From: an uncultured Bacteroidales bacterium
GTDB lineage: Bacteria; Bacteroidota; Bacteroidia; Bacteroidales; UBA932
DNA: 64,000 nt
NCBI GenBank assembly: GCA_945948555.1
Contig: CAMFBM010000011.1
Location: 1-64,000, forward strand
Reading direction: 5' to 3'
Shown: in pieces, positions 37,181-47,428 of the stretch
How the letters are laid out: every line of letters begins with the position of its first letter
Numbering within the stretch: position 1 is the first letter of the stretch
The notes under the pieces: generated by a model
What the model was told of the DNA's origin: nothing
What the model saw: the letters and a program-made list of their open reading frames with translations, nothing else
Database searches by the model: none
Translations under genes and position numbers: made by a program

Positions 37181-38176
37181 ATGGAAATTAAAGCTGCTGA
37201 CGTAGCAAAATTGCGTCAAATGACAGGCGCCGGTATGATGGATTGCAAGAAGGCCCTTGTAGAGGCTGAAGGCGACTTTACCCGCGCACAGGAGATTATC
37301 CGTGAGAAAGGCAAGCTCGTAGCTGCCAAGAGGGCTGACCGTGAGACAACGGAAGGTGCTGTCATCGCAAGGGTTCAGGGTGACAAGGCAATTATCCTCT
37401 GCCTTGGCTGCGAGACTGACTTCGTTTCGAAGAATGCTGAGTTCCAGGCACTTGCAAATGCAATTGCAGATGCTGCCATCGCTGCCTTCCCTGCTGATGT
37501 CGAGGCTCTCAAGGCCTGCACTCTCGCAGACGGAAGGACTGTTGAGGCTGCCGTGACTGAGCAGACCGGCAAGACAGGTGAGAAACACGTCCTCGTTGGA
37601 TATTATCCGGTAGAGGCTCCTTTCATTTCTGCCTACATCCACACTATCAACGGCAAGCTCGGTGCAGTTGTCGGATTCAGCAAGGAAGTTCCTGCCGACA
37701 TCGCAAAGGGTGTTGCAATGCAGGTCGCTTCAATGAACCCTGTCGCAGTTTCTCCTGAGGACTGCTCTCCAGAGGTTGTTGAGAACGAGCTCAAGGTCGC
37801 TGTTGACAAGACCCGTGAGGAACTCGTGCAGAAAGCAGTGAACTCGGCTCTTGAGAAAGCCGGCATCAACCCTGCACACGTGGATAGCGAGGCTCACATC
37901 GAGTCCAACACTGCAAAAGGCTGGATTACTCCGGAGCAGGCAGAGCAGGCACGCCAGATCATCAAGACCGTTTCAGCCGAGAAGGCTGCAAACCTCAACG
38001 AGCAGATGATTCAGAACATCGCCAAGGGTCGTCTCCAGAAATTCTTCAAGGAGCAGACCCTCGTTGAACAGGGCTATCAGATGGGTGACGGCAAGACTCC
38101 TGTAAAGGACATCATTGCCGCTGCTGACAAAGAGGCAAAGGTTCTCTGCTTCAAGAGACTTTCTCTTAACGACTAA
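37181..38176 (+). CDS. tsf: Elongation factor Ts
   Basis: VAKLRQMTGAGMMDCKKALVEAEGDFTRAQEIIREKG. Confidence 0.97.
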   Translation: MEIKAADVAKLRQMTGAGMMDCKKALVEAEGDFTRAQEIIREKGKLVAAKRADRETTEGAVIARVQGDKAIILCLGCETDFVSKNAEFQALANAIADAAIAAFPADVEALKACTLADGRTVEAAVTEQTGKTGEKHVLVGYYPVEAPFISAYIHTINGKLGAVVGFSKEVPADIAKGVAMQVASMNPVAVSPEDCSPEVVENELKVAVDKTREELVQKAVNSALEKAGINPAHVDSEAHIESNTAKGWITPEQAEQARQIIKTVSAEKAANLNEQMIQNIAKGRLQKFFKEQTLVEQGYQMGDGKTPVKDIIAAADKEAKVLCFKRLSLND

Positions 38177-38198
38177 TCCTGACTCAGGTCAGGTTTTC

Positions 38199-38230
38199 GA
38201 GGACGGTCTGAAAAGATCGTCCTCTTTTTT
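38199..38230 (+). terminator. Rho-independent terminator after tsf
   Basis: GAGGACGGTCT-GAAA-AGATCGTCCTC-TTTTTT. Confidence 0.9.
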
Positions 38231-38328
38231 GATTTGCCCGGCGCATACACAGCTTAACAAAATATTCACAGCCGGCCGGGGGTGTTTTTGGGAAGAAAAC
38301 AATATATTTGTCCCTGAATTGAAATAAT

Positions 38329-39015
38329 ATGGAAAAAGAACGCATTTTGATCGTCGATGACGAGGCGGACATCAGGGAGATATTGTTGTTCAATCTGGAG
38401 AATGCCGGATTCGAAGTTGACACGGCTGCTTCAGCGGAGGAGGCTCTTGAGGTTCTCACACCATCCCATTCTCTGATTCTCCTTGATGTGATGATGAGGG
38501 GTATGTCCGGATTCCGGATGGCAGAGGTGCTCAGGAAGGAAAGGAAGAACATGGTGCCGATTATATTCCTGACTGCAAAGAACACTGAAAACGACCTCCT
38601 TACAGGTTTTTCGGCAGGCGGTGACGACTACATTTCCAAGCCTTTTTCCGTATATGAGGTGATTGCCAGGGTCAAGGCGGTTCTCCGCAGAAGTTCAACT
38701 CCAGCGGAGGAGAGGAAGGAAAGCAGTGTGGTCTGTGGACAAATCACAATAGATATGTCCAGAAAGCTAGTATTTGCCGGTGAAAATCAGGTAGTTCTGT
38801 CTAAGAAGGAATTTGAGATTCTAAGTCTTCTTGCATCGAATCCCGGGAAACTGTTCTCAAGGGAGAAAATCATCGAGGAACTCTGGAAGGATGCCCCGTA
38901 TGTCCTTGACAGGACGGTGGATGTGCACATTGCAAGAATCAGGAGCAAACTCGGGGAATACAAGAACCATATCACGAACAGGTCGGGTTACGGCTATTCG
39001 TTCAATGAAAACTGA
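38329..39015 (+). CDS. Response regulator transcription factor (OmpR/PhoB type)
   Basis: ILIVDDEADIREILLFNLENAGFEVDTA; LLDVMMRGMSG; C-terminal winged helix TVDVHIARIRSKLGEY. Confidence 0.95.
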   Translation: MEKERILIVDDEADIREILLFNLENAGFEVDTAASAEEALEVLTPSHSLILLDVMMRGMSGFRMAEVLRKERKNMVPIIFLTAKNTENDLLTGFSAGGDDYISKPFSVYEVIARVKAVLRRSSTPAEERKESSVVCGQITIDMSRKLVFAGENQVVLSKKEFEILSLLASNPGKLFSREKIIEELWKDAPYVLDRTVDVHIARIRSKLGEYKNHITNRSGYGYSFNEN

Positions 39016-39049
39016 TATTTTTTTTCTGAATATTTACAAATATTGAACT

Positions 39050-39874
39050 ATGTTCGTCAAGATTGAGGTCCTTCTTCTAGTTGTTGCCCTGGTAATCCTT
39101 GTGTCAGTCTGGATTTCCCTTGTCCTGTCGAAGCGTTTCGGGCGCGATGTGTCCAATCTCAACAAAAAGATGGCACAGGAGCAGGTGAAATACCGCCAGA
39201 TGAAGCAGCAGATGACCAACAACATAGCTCATGAACTGAGGACTCCGGTCAGCAGCATAAGGGGCTATCTGGAAACTTTGTCAAACTGTCCCGATCTTGA
39301 CAGGGAAAGACGCCGGTCTTTCATAGACAAGGCATACGCCCAGTCAATCAGGCTTTCGGATTTGATCAGGGATATCGCCCTGCTGAGTATGATTGAAGAT
39401 GCTCCGGAGCAGCTTCACACCGAAAAGCTAAATGTCCGGACCGTTGTCGGGAATGTCCTGGAGGAGTATTCATCACAGATTGCGGCAAGGGGGGATGTAG
39501 TGGAGAATATGCTTCCGGAAGATCTGACCATGGACGGTAACCAGGCTCTGATTTATGCCATATTCAGAAATCTGATTGAGAACAGCCTTAAATATGCAGG
39601 GGACAATGTCACCCTGCACATAGAATGTTCTTCATTCAAGGGAAGGAACATCCGGTTTGTCTATTATGACACAGGCGTAGGGGTGGGACAGGAACATCTG
39701 AAACGGATCTTCGAGAGATTCTACCGTGTCTCGGAGGGAAGGACGAGGGATGCCGGTGGATCGGGTCTCGGACTTTCCATAGTGCGTAATGCCGTCGCAT
39801 TCCACGGAGGGGAGATCACGGCTCACAGACATAACGGAGGCGGACTGGAGTACCGTTTCACTATGAAATCCTGA
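39050..39874 (+). CDS. Sensor histidine kinase
   Basis: NIAHELRTPVSSIRGYLETL; NLIENSLKYAG; GVGVGQEHLKRIFERFYRVSEGRTRDAGGSGLGLSIV; pairs with upstream RR. Confidence 0.95.
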   Translation: MFVKIEVLLLVVALVILVSVWISLVLSKRFGRDVSNLNKKMAQEQVKYRQMKQQMTNNIAHELRTPVSSIRGYLETLSNCPDLDRERRRSFIDKAYAQSIRLSDLIRDIALLSMIEDAPEQLHTEKLNVRTVVGNVLEEYSSQIAARGDVVENMLPEDLTMDGNQALIYAIFRNLIENSLKYAGDNVTLHIECSSFKGRNIRFVYYDTGVGVGQEHLKRIFERFYRVSEGRTRDAGGSGLGLSIVRNAVAFHGGEITAHRHNGGGLEYRFTMKS

Positions 39875-39876
39875 AT

Positions 39877-40602
39877 TCAGCAGACGGTTACTACGTTGAA
39901 ATATCCTTCAAGAATGCTTTTGGCTTCTTCCAGTTGTGCGCTGGTGTTGAGAGGAGTGCCTTTGAGTTGATATTCCTTTCCGAGTGCCTCGTATTTGTGA
40001 GCCCCCAGGGTGTGGTACGGAAGAATGTCCACTTTCTGGAGCATATTGAAGTCCTTGAAATGCTTTCCGAGGGCGTGCAGATCCTCAGTGAAGTCCGTCA
40101 GTCCCGGTACGAGAACATACCTCAGCCAGAATGGTTTCCCGGTTTTCTCCATCCATTGGGCAGTTTCCAGTACCCGTGAGTTGTCCTGCCCGGTCAGTTT
40201 TTTGTGCCTTTGCGGATCCATTTCCTTGATGTCAAGAAGTACGAGGTCGGCCAGGGAGAGAAGCTTCTCCACATATCCGTTCCGGATTCCTCCGTTTGTG
40301 TCGATGCAGATGTGGATGCCGTTCTCTTTCAGCATTCTGAAAAGGGGAAGGAGTTCCTTTGCCTGGGCGGTTGGTTCGCCGCCCGAGAATGTCACCCCTC
40401 CCTTTTTCCCGAAGAACGGCTGTTCATTGACTGCCCTCCTCAGAATCTCCTCGGGAGCAGTCAGGTGTCCACCGTCAAAGCCGATTGTGTCGGGATTTGC
40501 ACAGTACAGACACCTGAATGGACATCCCTGCAGAAAGACCACCAGCCTGATTCCCGGGCCATCGTAGGTCCCGAGGGATTCGTATGAATGGACTCTTATC
40601 AT
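39877..40602 (-). CDS. pflA: Pyruvate formate-lyase-activating enzyme
   Basis: SYESLGTYDGPGIRLVVFLQGCPFRCLYCANPDT; VTFSGGEPTAQ. Confidence 0.95.
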   Translation of the reverse strand: MIRVHSYESLGTYDGPGIRLVVFLQGCPFRCLYCANPDTIGFDGGHLTAPEEILRRAVNEQPFFGKKGGVTFSGGEPTAQAKELLPLFRMLKENGIHICIDTNGGIRNGYVEKLLSLADLVLLDIKEMDPQRHKKLTGQDNSRVLETAQWMEKTGKPFWLRYVLVPGLTDFTEDLHALGKHFKDFNMLQKVDILPYHTLGAHKYEALGKEYQLKGTPLNTSAQLEEAKSILEGYFNVVTVC

Positions 40603-40624
40603 TCCTGTACTGTCACCGTGGACA

Positions 40625-42853
40625 TTACATTGACTGATGGAAGGTCCTTGCGATTACCTCCAGTTGGTGTTCACGGCTGAGTTTCGTGAAGTTTACTGCA
40701 TAACCGGACACCCTGATGGTCAGTTGAGGATAGAGTTCAGGATGTTCCATCGCATCCTCAAGCATCTCACGGTTGAGCACATTCACGTTCAGGTGGTGCG
40801 CTCCCTTGGTGAAATATCCGTCCATCATTGTCACAAGGTTCTCCACCCTTGACTCCTCATCAGGTCCGAGCGACTTGGGAACAATCGAGAAGGTGTTGCT
40901 GATTCCGTCTTTCGCATCGTGGTAGTCGAGCTTCGAGACAGAGGTCAGGGAGGCTATTGCCCCGTGACAGTCCCTTCCGTGCATAGGATTGGCTCCCGGA
41001 GCGAAAGCAGTTCCTTTTGCCCTGCCGTCAGGAGTGGCTCCGGTCTTCTTGCCGTACATCACGTTCGAGGTAATGGTCAGCAGGGAAAGGGTTGGCTGGG
41101 CATTCTTGTAAACCGGCAGGCGGCAAAGTTCGTCGCTGAAACATTTCACTATGTCTTTTGCAATGTCATCCACTCTGTCGTCATCATTCCCGAAACAAGG
41201 GTAGTCTCCTTCGATGGAAAAACCTTCCGTGAGACCCTCAGCATTTCTGACTGCGGTCACTTTCGCAAACTTGATAGCAGAAAGTGAATCCGCTGCAATC
41301 GAGAGTCCGGCCACGCCGTAGGCAAGATTGATTGACGGGTTAGTGTCAATGAGAGCCATCTGTGACCTCTCGTAATCGTACTTGTCGTGCATGTAGTGGA
41401 TTATGTTCATCGCCTCGTTGTAAACCCTTGCGACCTGGTGAAGCACCTTGCGGTAATTTGCCGTCACCTCTCCGTAGTCAAGCCTGTCGCTCTTGAGAGG
41501 TTCAATGCCTTCCACCATCAGTGTGCCGGTGTTCTCGCACCTTCCTCCGTTGATTGCCAGAAGGAGAGCCTTGGCAAGGTTAGCCCTTGCCCCGAAGAAC
41601 TGAATCGCCTTGCCTATGGCCTGGTAGGAAACGCAGCAGGCTATGCCGTAATCATCGTTCCCCCGGACGTTCCTCATCAGATCGTCGTTTTCATACTGAA
41701 CAGAGCTCGTGTCAATTGAGACCCTGGCGCAGAAATCCTTGAAACCCTTAGGCAGTTCCCGACTCCAGAGCACGGTCATATTCGGTTCGGGTGCCGGTCC
41801 GAGGTTGTAGAGGGTCTGGAGGAAACGGAATGATGTCTTCGTTACCTTGACTTTTCCGTCATTGAACCTTCCTCCGAGGGCTTCAGTCACCCAGGTCGGA
41901 TCTCCCGCGAAGATGTCGTTGTAGGATTTCATCCTGAGATGTCGGACCATCCGGAGCTTCATTACGAACTGGTCAATGAGTTCCTGTGCAAATTCTTCAT
42001 CAATCAGTCCTTTTTCGATGTCGTGTGTGATGTATATGTCAAGGAAGGATGAAACGTTGCCAAGCGACATCGCAGCTCCGTCCTGTTCCTTCACGGCAGC
42101 CAGGTAAGCCATATACACCCATTGAACCGCCTCCCTGGCATTTTCGGCAGGCCTCCCGAGTTCCAGCCCGTAATACTCTCCGAGTGTTTTTATCTCCTGG
42201 AGGGCCTTTATCTGTTCCGCGACTTCCTCCCTCAGCCTGATTCTGTCTTCAGTCATCGGACCGGTCAGTCCTTTCAAATCCGCCTTCTTTGCCTCAACCA
42301 GCCTGTCCGTTCCGTAAAGGGCGAGTCTTCTGTAGTCTCCGATGATTCTCCCCCTTGAATAATTGTCAGGCAGGCCCGTGAGGAAGCCAAGTGAACGGAA
42401 TTTCCTGATTTCTTCGGTGTAGACATCGAAAACCCCGTCATTGTGGGTTTTCCTGTAGTGAGTGAAGATCGTCTTGACCCCAGGGTCAAGTTCCACTCCG
42501 TTCTCATTGCAGGCCCTTTCTACTACATGCCACCCTCCGAAAGGCTTTATAGCCCTTTTCAGAAGTTTGTCGGTCTGCAACCCGACGACAAGCTCTTTGT
42601 CCCTGTCAATGAAACCTGCCGGATGGGATGTTATGGTTGAAATCGTCTTTGCGTCAATTTCCCGGACACCTCCGTTCTTCCTTTCTTCCTCAATCGCTTT
42701 CAGACATTCATCCCAAAGGGCTTTCGTCCTCTCTGATGCTCCTTTCAGAAAGGATGCGTCCCCCGTGTAGGGAGTGATGTTTCCGTAAACAAAATCCGAC
42801 ACATTGATTGTCTCTTTCCAAACTCCCGGTTTGAAATCTCCGTAAATACCCAT
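40625..42853 (-). CDS. pflB: Formate C-acetyltransferase
   Basis: [35 protein letters not shown]-terminal glycyl radical motif [12 protein letters not shown]. Confidence 0.97.
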   Translation of the reverse strand: MGIYGDFKPGVWKETINVSDFVYGNITPYTGDASFLKGASERTKALWDECLKAIEEERKNGGVREIDAKTISTITSHPAGFIDRDKELVVGLQTDKLLKRAIKPFGGWHVVERACNENGVELDPGVKTIFTHYRKTHNDGVFDVYTEEIRKFRSLGFLTGLPDNYSRGRIIGDYRRLALYGTDRLVEAKKADLKGLTGPMTEDRIRLREEVAEQIKALQEIKTLGEYYGLELGRPAENAREAVQWVYMAYLAAVKEQDGAAMSLGNVSSFLDIYITHDIEKGLIDEEFAQELIDQFVMKLRMVRHLRMKSYNDIFAGDPTWVTEALGGRFNDGKVKVTKTSFRFLQTLYNLGPAPEPNMTVLWSRELPKGFKDFCARVSIDTSSVQYENDDLMRNVRGNDDYGIACCVSYQAIGKAIQFFGARANLAKALLLAINGGRCENTGTLMVEGIEPLKSDRLDYGEVTANYRKVLHQVARVYNEAMNIIHYMHDKYDYERSQMALIDTNPSINLAYGVAGLSIAADSLSAIKFAKVTAVRNAEGLTEGFSIEGDYPCFGNDDDRVDDIAKDIVKCFSDELCRLPVYKNAQPTLSLLTITSNVMYGKKTGATPDGRAKGTAFAPGANPMHGRDCHGAIASLTSVSKLDYHDAKDGISNTFSIVPKSLGPDEESRVENLVTMMDGYFTKGAHHLNVNVLNREMLEDAMEHPELYPQLTIRVSGYAVNFTKLSREHQLEVIARTFHQSM

Positions 42854-42948
42854 AAAAATACCTTGCTTTGATTACGGGCGCAAAGATATATGCAGAAATC
42901 GGATTTTTCAATCCGCTCCGGCAGGTTTTATCCACAAGTTATGTACGG

Positions 42949-43278
42949 TCAATCCTGACCTTCCACGCTAAGTTTCGTTGCCAGAACCTCGTACCCCTGT
43001 CTTTCTTCTCCTCCGTCAGACGGGGTGTATTTGTAGTTTCTGACCCTTCCTGTCAGACTTACCGTTGCTCCGACCTTGATTCTGTCGATGTTCTGTATTT
43101 CCCGGCCCTCCCAGGCGACGACATTGAACCAGGTCGTCTCTATGACGGCATCCCCGCTTCTTGACTTGTACATGTAGTTCGTGGCAAGGGAGAAATTCGC
43201 CACTCTTCCGGAACCCACTGCCGAAATCTTGGCATTTCCGACATTTCCCTTCAATTCGATTCTGTTAAACTGTTCCAT
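42949..43278 (-). CDS. ssb: Single-stranded DNA-binding protein, short form
   Basis: OB-fold MEQFNRIELKGNVGNAKIS...NFSLATNYMYK...ETTWFNVVAWEGREI; no acidic C-terminal tail. Confidence 0.88.
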   Translation of the reverse strand: MEQFNRIELKGNVGNAKISAVGSGRVANFSLATNYMYKSRSGDAVIETTWFNVVAWEGREIQNIDRIKVGATVSLTGRVRNYKYTPSDGGEERQGYEVLATKLSVEGQD

Positions 43279-43410
43279 AAACCAGCTGTTTAGTTGATGA
43301 ATAACTCAAAAATTAGTCTGTCCTTCCCTGTGCGCACGATTCTGGACAGGGACAAAGTAAAGCAAAACATTTGTGATTACGAGTGACCTGCCATATCCGC
43401 CCTGCAACTT

Positions 43411-43533
43411 TTTCTGATTTTTAATGTTTTTTCTTTTTTTGATATTTTGCTGAATATTTGAAATATTTTTAAAATTTTTTCCGGATACTTCCCCGGTAAT
43501 GATGAAAAAAGAAAAAACATTAAAAATCAGAAA
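43411..43533. repeat. Perfect 29-bp inverted repeat with 65-bp spacer
   Basis: TTTCTGATTTTTAATGTTTTTTCTTTTTT (43411-43439) / AAAAAAGAAAAAACATTAAAAATCAGAAA (43505-43533). Confidence 0.95.
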
Positions 43534-43594
43534 TATCTTCTCCTGAGTCTTGACTTTTATTTTGCCGGATTTCATATTTGCCGGAAAAAAAGCG

Positions 43595-44002
43595 ATGGAT
43601 TACGGAGAGCATGAAGCAATGTCAAGATGTCTTGAATGCGGGGATGACATCTCGTACGGGAGGAGAAACCGGAAATTCTGCTGTGAGAAATGCAAGAACA
43701 CCTGGCACAACAGAAGAACAAGGGGAGAGAGGCTTGCAAAGTCGCGTGTGATGACTGTGCTGAACAGGAACTATGCGATTCTTAGCGGTATTCTTGAGGC
43801 AGGAGGAACATCTGCCGGAGTGGAGCAGTTGAAGGGTATGGGATTCAATTTCGGATACTGTACTTCCTATCACAAAGTCCGCCGGCACGATGAATATGTC
43901 TGTTTTGACATTACTTTCACATTAATGGGTGATAAAGTCGTTTCAATACGGAAATTGCCGATAGTCTCCCTCAGGGATTTTGGGAATATTCAGAATGTTT
44001 AA
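43595..44002 (+). CDS. Conserved hypothetical protein with N-terminal Cys4 zinc-ribbon-like motif
   Basis: MSRCLECGDDISYGRRNRKFCCEKCKNTWHNRRTRG. Confidence 0.75.
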   Translation: MDYGEHEAMSRCLECGDDISYGRRNRKFCCEKCKNTWHNRRTRGERLAKSRVMTVLNRNYAILSGILEAGGTSAGVEQLKGMGFNFGYCTSYHKVRRHDEYVCFDITFTLMGDKVVSIRKLPIVSLRDFGNIQNV

Positions 44003-44043
44003 GTAAATTTGCGGGGTTTTGAAAATTATGTAAATATTTACGA

Positions 44044-46134
44044 ATGAAAAAAATGATTCTTGCGGCGGGAGCCGTCCTTGCTGCAATCAATTCTTGCACT
44101 ATGGGAAATCCACTTTTGGAAGAGTCAACGCTGCCATACGGCGCGCCTCAGTTCGACAAAATCAGGACAGAGCATTATCTGCCGGCTTTCAAGGCGGCGA
44201 TTTCAGAGGCAAAATCGGAGATTGACGGAATCGTCTCAAATGCCGAGGCCCCTGATTTCCAGAACACTATAGAGGCTCTGGCCTACAGCGGACGCACTCT
44301 GAGCAATGTTTCCGGAATTTTCTACAACCTTCTCGAAGCAAATGCCGACGATGCCCTTCAGGCTGTGGCGGAGGAGGTGTCTCCGCTGATGACGGAGTAT
44401 TCGCTGTATGTCTCCCTGAACGAGAAACTTTTCGAGAGGGTCAAGGCAGTCTATGCCGTGAAGGATGACCTCAATCTGGAGACAGACCAGAAAAGGCTTC
44501 TGGAGGACACCTACAGGTCTTTTGCACGCAACGGAGCGAATCTTTCGGCGCAGGACAAGGAAGTTTACTCAAAGTATTCCGAAGAACTTTCCCTGACAAT
44601 TCTTCAGTTCCAGAAGAATGTGCTTGCATCCACAAATGCATTCGTGATGAATGTGACCGATGAGGCTGACCTTGCAGGACTTCCGCAGTACGTAAGGGAT
44701 ATGGGAGCTCTTGCTGCTAAGGAGAAGGGTATGGAAGGATGGGCTTTCACCCTGGATTATCCTAGTTATAGCCCGTTTATGAAATTCAGCGAGAACAGGG
44801 AACTTCGCAAGAAAATGTACCTTGGTTACAATTCCAAGGGAATTGGAGGAGAGACGGACAATCTTGAGATTGTGAAGAAGATTGTGGACCTGCGTCTGAA
44901 AATTGCAAATATTCTCGGTTACGGGACATACGCCGACTATGCCCTTGAGGAGAGGATGGCCAAGGATGCCGCCACTGTTGAAAGCTTCCTGGGCAACCTG
45001 ATGACAAGGTCTCTGCCGTTCGCAAGGAAGGAAGTCGGGGAAGTCCTGGACTATGCGGTGAAGAACGGATTTGAAGGGGATGTCCTGATGCCTTGGGATT
45101 TCAGTTTCTGGTCAGAGAAATACAAACAGGCTGAATATGCCCTGAATGAGGAACAGCTGAAACCTTATTTCAAACTGGAGAACTGCATTGATGCCGTGTT
45201 CGGGCTTGCTGGAAGGTTGTACGGGATTTCATTTGAGGAAAGGACTGACATTCCTGTCTATCACAAGGATGTGAAGGTCTATGATGTCAAGGATGAGAAT
45301 GGGGAACATCTTGCTCTGTTCTATGCGGACTTCTTCCCTCGCCAGACCAAAAGAGGGGGAGCCTGGATGACCGAGTTCAGGGGACAGAGAATCGAGAACG
45401 GTGTGGAGTACCGTCCTTTCATCAGCATCGTGACGAATTTCACGAAGCCGACCGAGACGGATCCTTCCCTTATAACCCACAGCGAATTCACCACTTTCCT
45501 GCACGAGTTCGGTCACGCACTGCACGGAATGCTTGCCAAGGGACGTTACGAGTCACTCACCGGAACGAATGTGGCAAGGGATTTCGTGGAATTGCCGTCT
45601 CAGATTATGGAGAACTGGGGATTCGAGCCGGAGTATCTCGATTCTTTCGCAAGGGATTACCGCACGGGTGAGGTCATTCCCGACGAACTTGTGAAGAAGA
45701 TTGTGGCCTCTCAGAATTTCCTTTCGGGATATTCACAGGTGAGACAGCTTCACTTCGGCGTTCTTGACATGGCCTGGTACACTTTGAAGGAAATGCCGCA
45801 GACAGGTACCATCGAGTTTGAAAAGGCTGCCCTGAAGCCTTACTCTGTTATGCCGGATGTTCCGGAATGTGCAGTTTCACCTTCTTTCGGTCACATTTTC
45901 TCAGGTGGATATTCAGCAGGTTACTATTCCTACAAATGGGCTGAGGTTCTGGAGGCTGACGCATTCTCCCTGTTCAAGGAAAAGGGTATATTCAACAAGG
46001 AAGTGGCCGATTCTTTCCGCAGGAACATCCTCGAGAGGGGTGACAGCGAGGACCCGGCAGTCCTTTACCGCAATTTCAGGGGGCGCGACCCTCAGCCTGA
46101 GGCCCTTATGGTAAAACTCGGGCTGGTAGACTGA
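44044..46134 (+). CDS. M3 family metallopeptidase (peptidyl-dipeptidase Dcp-like)
   Basis: TTFLHEFGHALHGMLAKGRYESLTGTNVARDFVELPSQIMENW. Confidence 0.95.
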   Translation: MKKMILAAGAVLAAINSCTMGNPLLEESTLPYGAPQFDKIRTEHYLPAFKAAISEAKSEIDGIVSNAEAPDFQNTIEALAYSGRTLSNVSGIFYNLLEANADDALQAVAEEVSPLMTEYSLYVSLNEKLFERVKAVYAVKDDLNLETDQKRLLEDTYRSFARNGANLSAQDKEVYSKYSEELSLTILQFQKNVLASTNAFVMNVTDEADLAGLPQYVRDMGALAAKEKGMEGWAFTLDYPSYSPFMKFSENRELRKKMYLGYNSKGIGGETDNLEIVKKIVDLRLKIANILGYGTYADYALEERMAKDAATVESFLGNLMTRSLPFARKEVGEVLDYAVKNGFEGDVLMPWDFSFWSEKYKQAEYALNEEQLKPYFKLENCIDAVFGLAGRLYGISFEERTDIPVYHKDVKVYDVKDENGEHLALFYADFFPRQTKRGGAWMTEFRGQRIENGVEYRPFISIVTNFTKPTETDPSLITHSEFTTFLHEFGHALHGMLAKGRYESLTGTNVARDFVELPSQIMENWGFEPEYLDSFARDYRTGEVIPDELVKKIVASQNFLSGYSQVRQLHFGVLDMAWYTLKEMPQTGTIEFEKAALKPYSVMPDVPECAVSPSFGHIFSGGYSAGYYSYKWAEVLEADAFSLFKEKGIFNKEVADSFRRNILERGDSEDPAVLYRNFRGRDPQPEALMVKLGLVD

Positions 46135-46178
46135 TAACGAATCGGAATGTCAGGGAATAACTAATCCAACAGGCACAG

Positions 46179-47330
46179 ATGGAAAAGTCAAAAGTATATT
46201 TTACGGATCTAAGGACCAGACCGGGTCTGGACCTGATGACCAAGATGATACGCCTTGTCAAGGCAGCCGGAATCGAGTCTGTGGATTTTGACGGAAAGTT
46301 CACTGCAATCAAGATTCATTTCGGGGAGCCGGGCAATCTGGCATATATCCGCCCGAACTATGCAGCAAAACTGGTGGATTACCTGCGCTCCCTCGGGGCC
46401 AAGGTCTTCCTCACAGACAGCAACACTCTTTACAGTGGTGGCAGGAGCAATGCGGTGGATCATCTGGATGCTGCAATGAACAATGGATTCAATCCGATTT
46501 CGGCACATGCAAATGTGATTATCGCCGACGGACTTAAGGGAACGGAGTACATCGAAATCCCTCTGGACGGGGAGTACTGCAAGGCTCCGAAAATCGGAAC
46601 GGCGATTGCCAACGCTGACATCATCATTTCGATGAACCATTTCAAGGGGCACGAGCAGGCCGGTTTCGGAGGAGCTCTGAAGAATCTCGGAATGGGTTCT
46701 GCAAGTGTCGGTGGAAAGCTGGAGTTGCACTGCTCCTCCCAGCCCCGGATTGACACGGATGCCTGCACGGGATGCGGTATGTGTGTGAAATATTGCAGTC
46801 ACAAGGCCGTTTCAATGGTGACTTCAGAATCCGGGAAGGGACGCAAGGCTGTGATTGACTATTCGAAATGCGTCGGATGCGGCCAGTGCGTGGCAGTCTG
46901 CCAGCACAGCGGGGCAGTTATGGGAAGCAGCAGCAGTGCCGAGGAACTCAATTACAAGATTGCCGAATATGCCAAGGCCGTTGTGCTTGGGAAACCGCAT
47001 TTCCACATCAGTTTCATAATGAATGTTTCTCCTGAGTGTGACTGCTGGAACCACAATGATGCTGCCATTGTTCCGGATCTTGGCATTGCCGCCTCATTCG
47101 ACCCGGTTGCTCTGGACTGCGCCTGTGCCGACATTGTGAATGCCGCACCTTCAATCTCTTCGGGGAACCGTCTGGCAGACATAATCGGCAGGGAAGGTCC
47201 TTCGGAGGGTTGCTGCCACCATAAGGACAAGTTCCACAGAATCCATCCTGACACCTGCTGGCAGGCCGGGGTGGAACACGGTGAGAAAATCGGTCTGGGA
47301 AGCAGGGACTACAAGCTCGTCAGAGTTTGA
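46179..47330 (+). CDS. DUF362 domain 4Fe-4S binding protein
   Basis: MNHFKGHEQAGFGGALKNLGMG; CTGCGMCVKYCSHKA; CVGCGQCVAVCQHSG. Confidence 0.9.
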   Translation: MEKSKVYFTDLRTRPGLDLMTKMIRLVKAAGIESVDFDGKFTAIKIHFGEPGNLAYIRPNYAAKLVDYLRSLGAKVFLTDSNTLYSGGRSNAVDHLDAAMNNGFNPISAHANVIIADGLKGTEYIEIPLDGEYCKAPKIGTAIANADIIISMNHFKGHEQAGFGGALKNLGMGSASVGGKLELHCSSQPRIDTDACTGCGMCVKYCSHKAVSMVTSESGKGRKAVIDYSKCVGCGQCVAVCQHSGAVMGSSSSAEELNYKIAEYAKAVVLGKPHFHISFIMNVSPECDCWNHNDAAIVPDLGIAASFDPVALDCACADIVNAAPSISSGNRLADIIGREGPSEGCCHHKDKFHRIHPDTCWQAGVEHGEKIGLGSRDYKLVRV

Positions 47331-47337
47331 TTCCCAA

Positions 47338-47370
47338 AGGACCTGGCAGGCTGCAAACCTGACAGGTCCT
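47338..47370. terminator. Strong hairpin downstream of the DUF362 gene
   Basis: AGGACCTGgCAGG-CTGCAAA-CCTGaCAGGTCCT; no clear T-run. Confidence 0.5.
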
Positions 47371-47428
47371 CCGGAAAACAGGTTGTCCGGGGAAAGAATC
47401 GGAAAAGAAGCAGGGACGATATTCCCTG

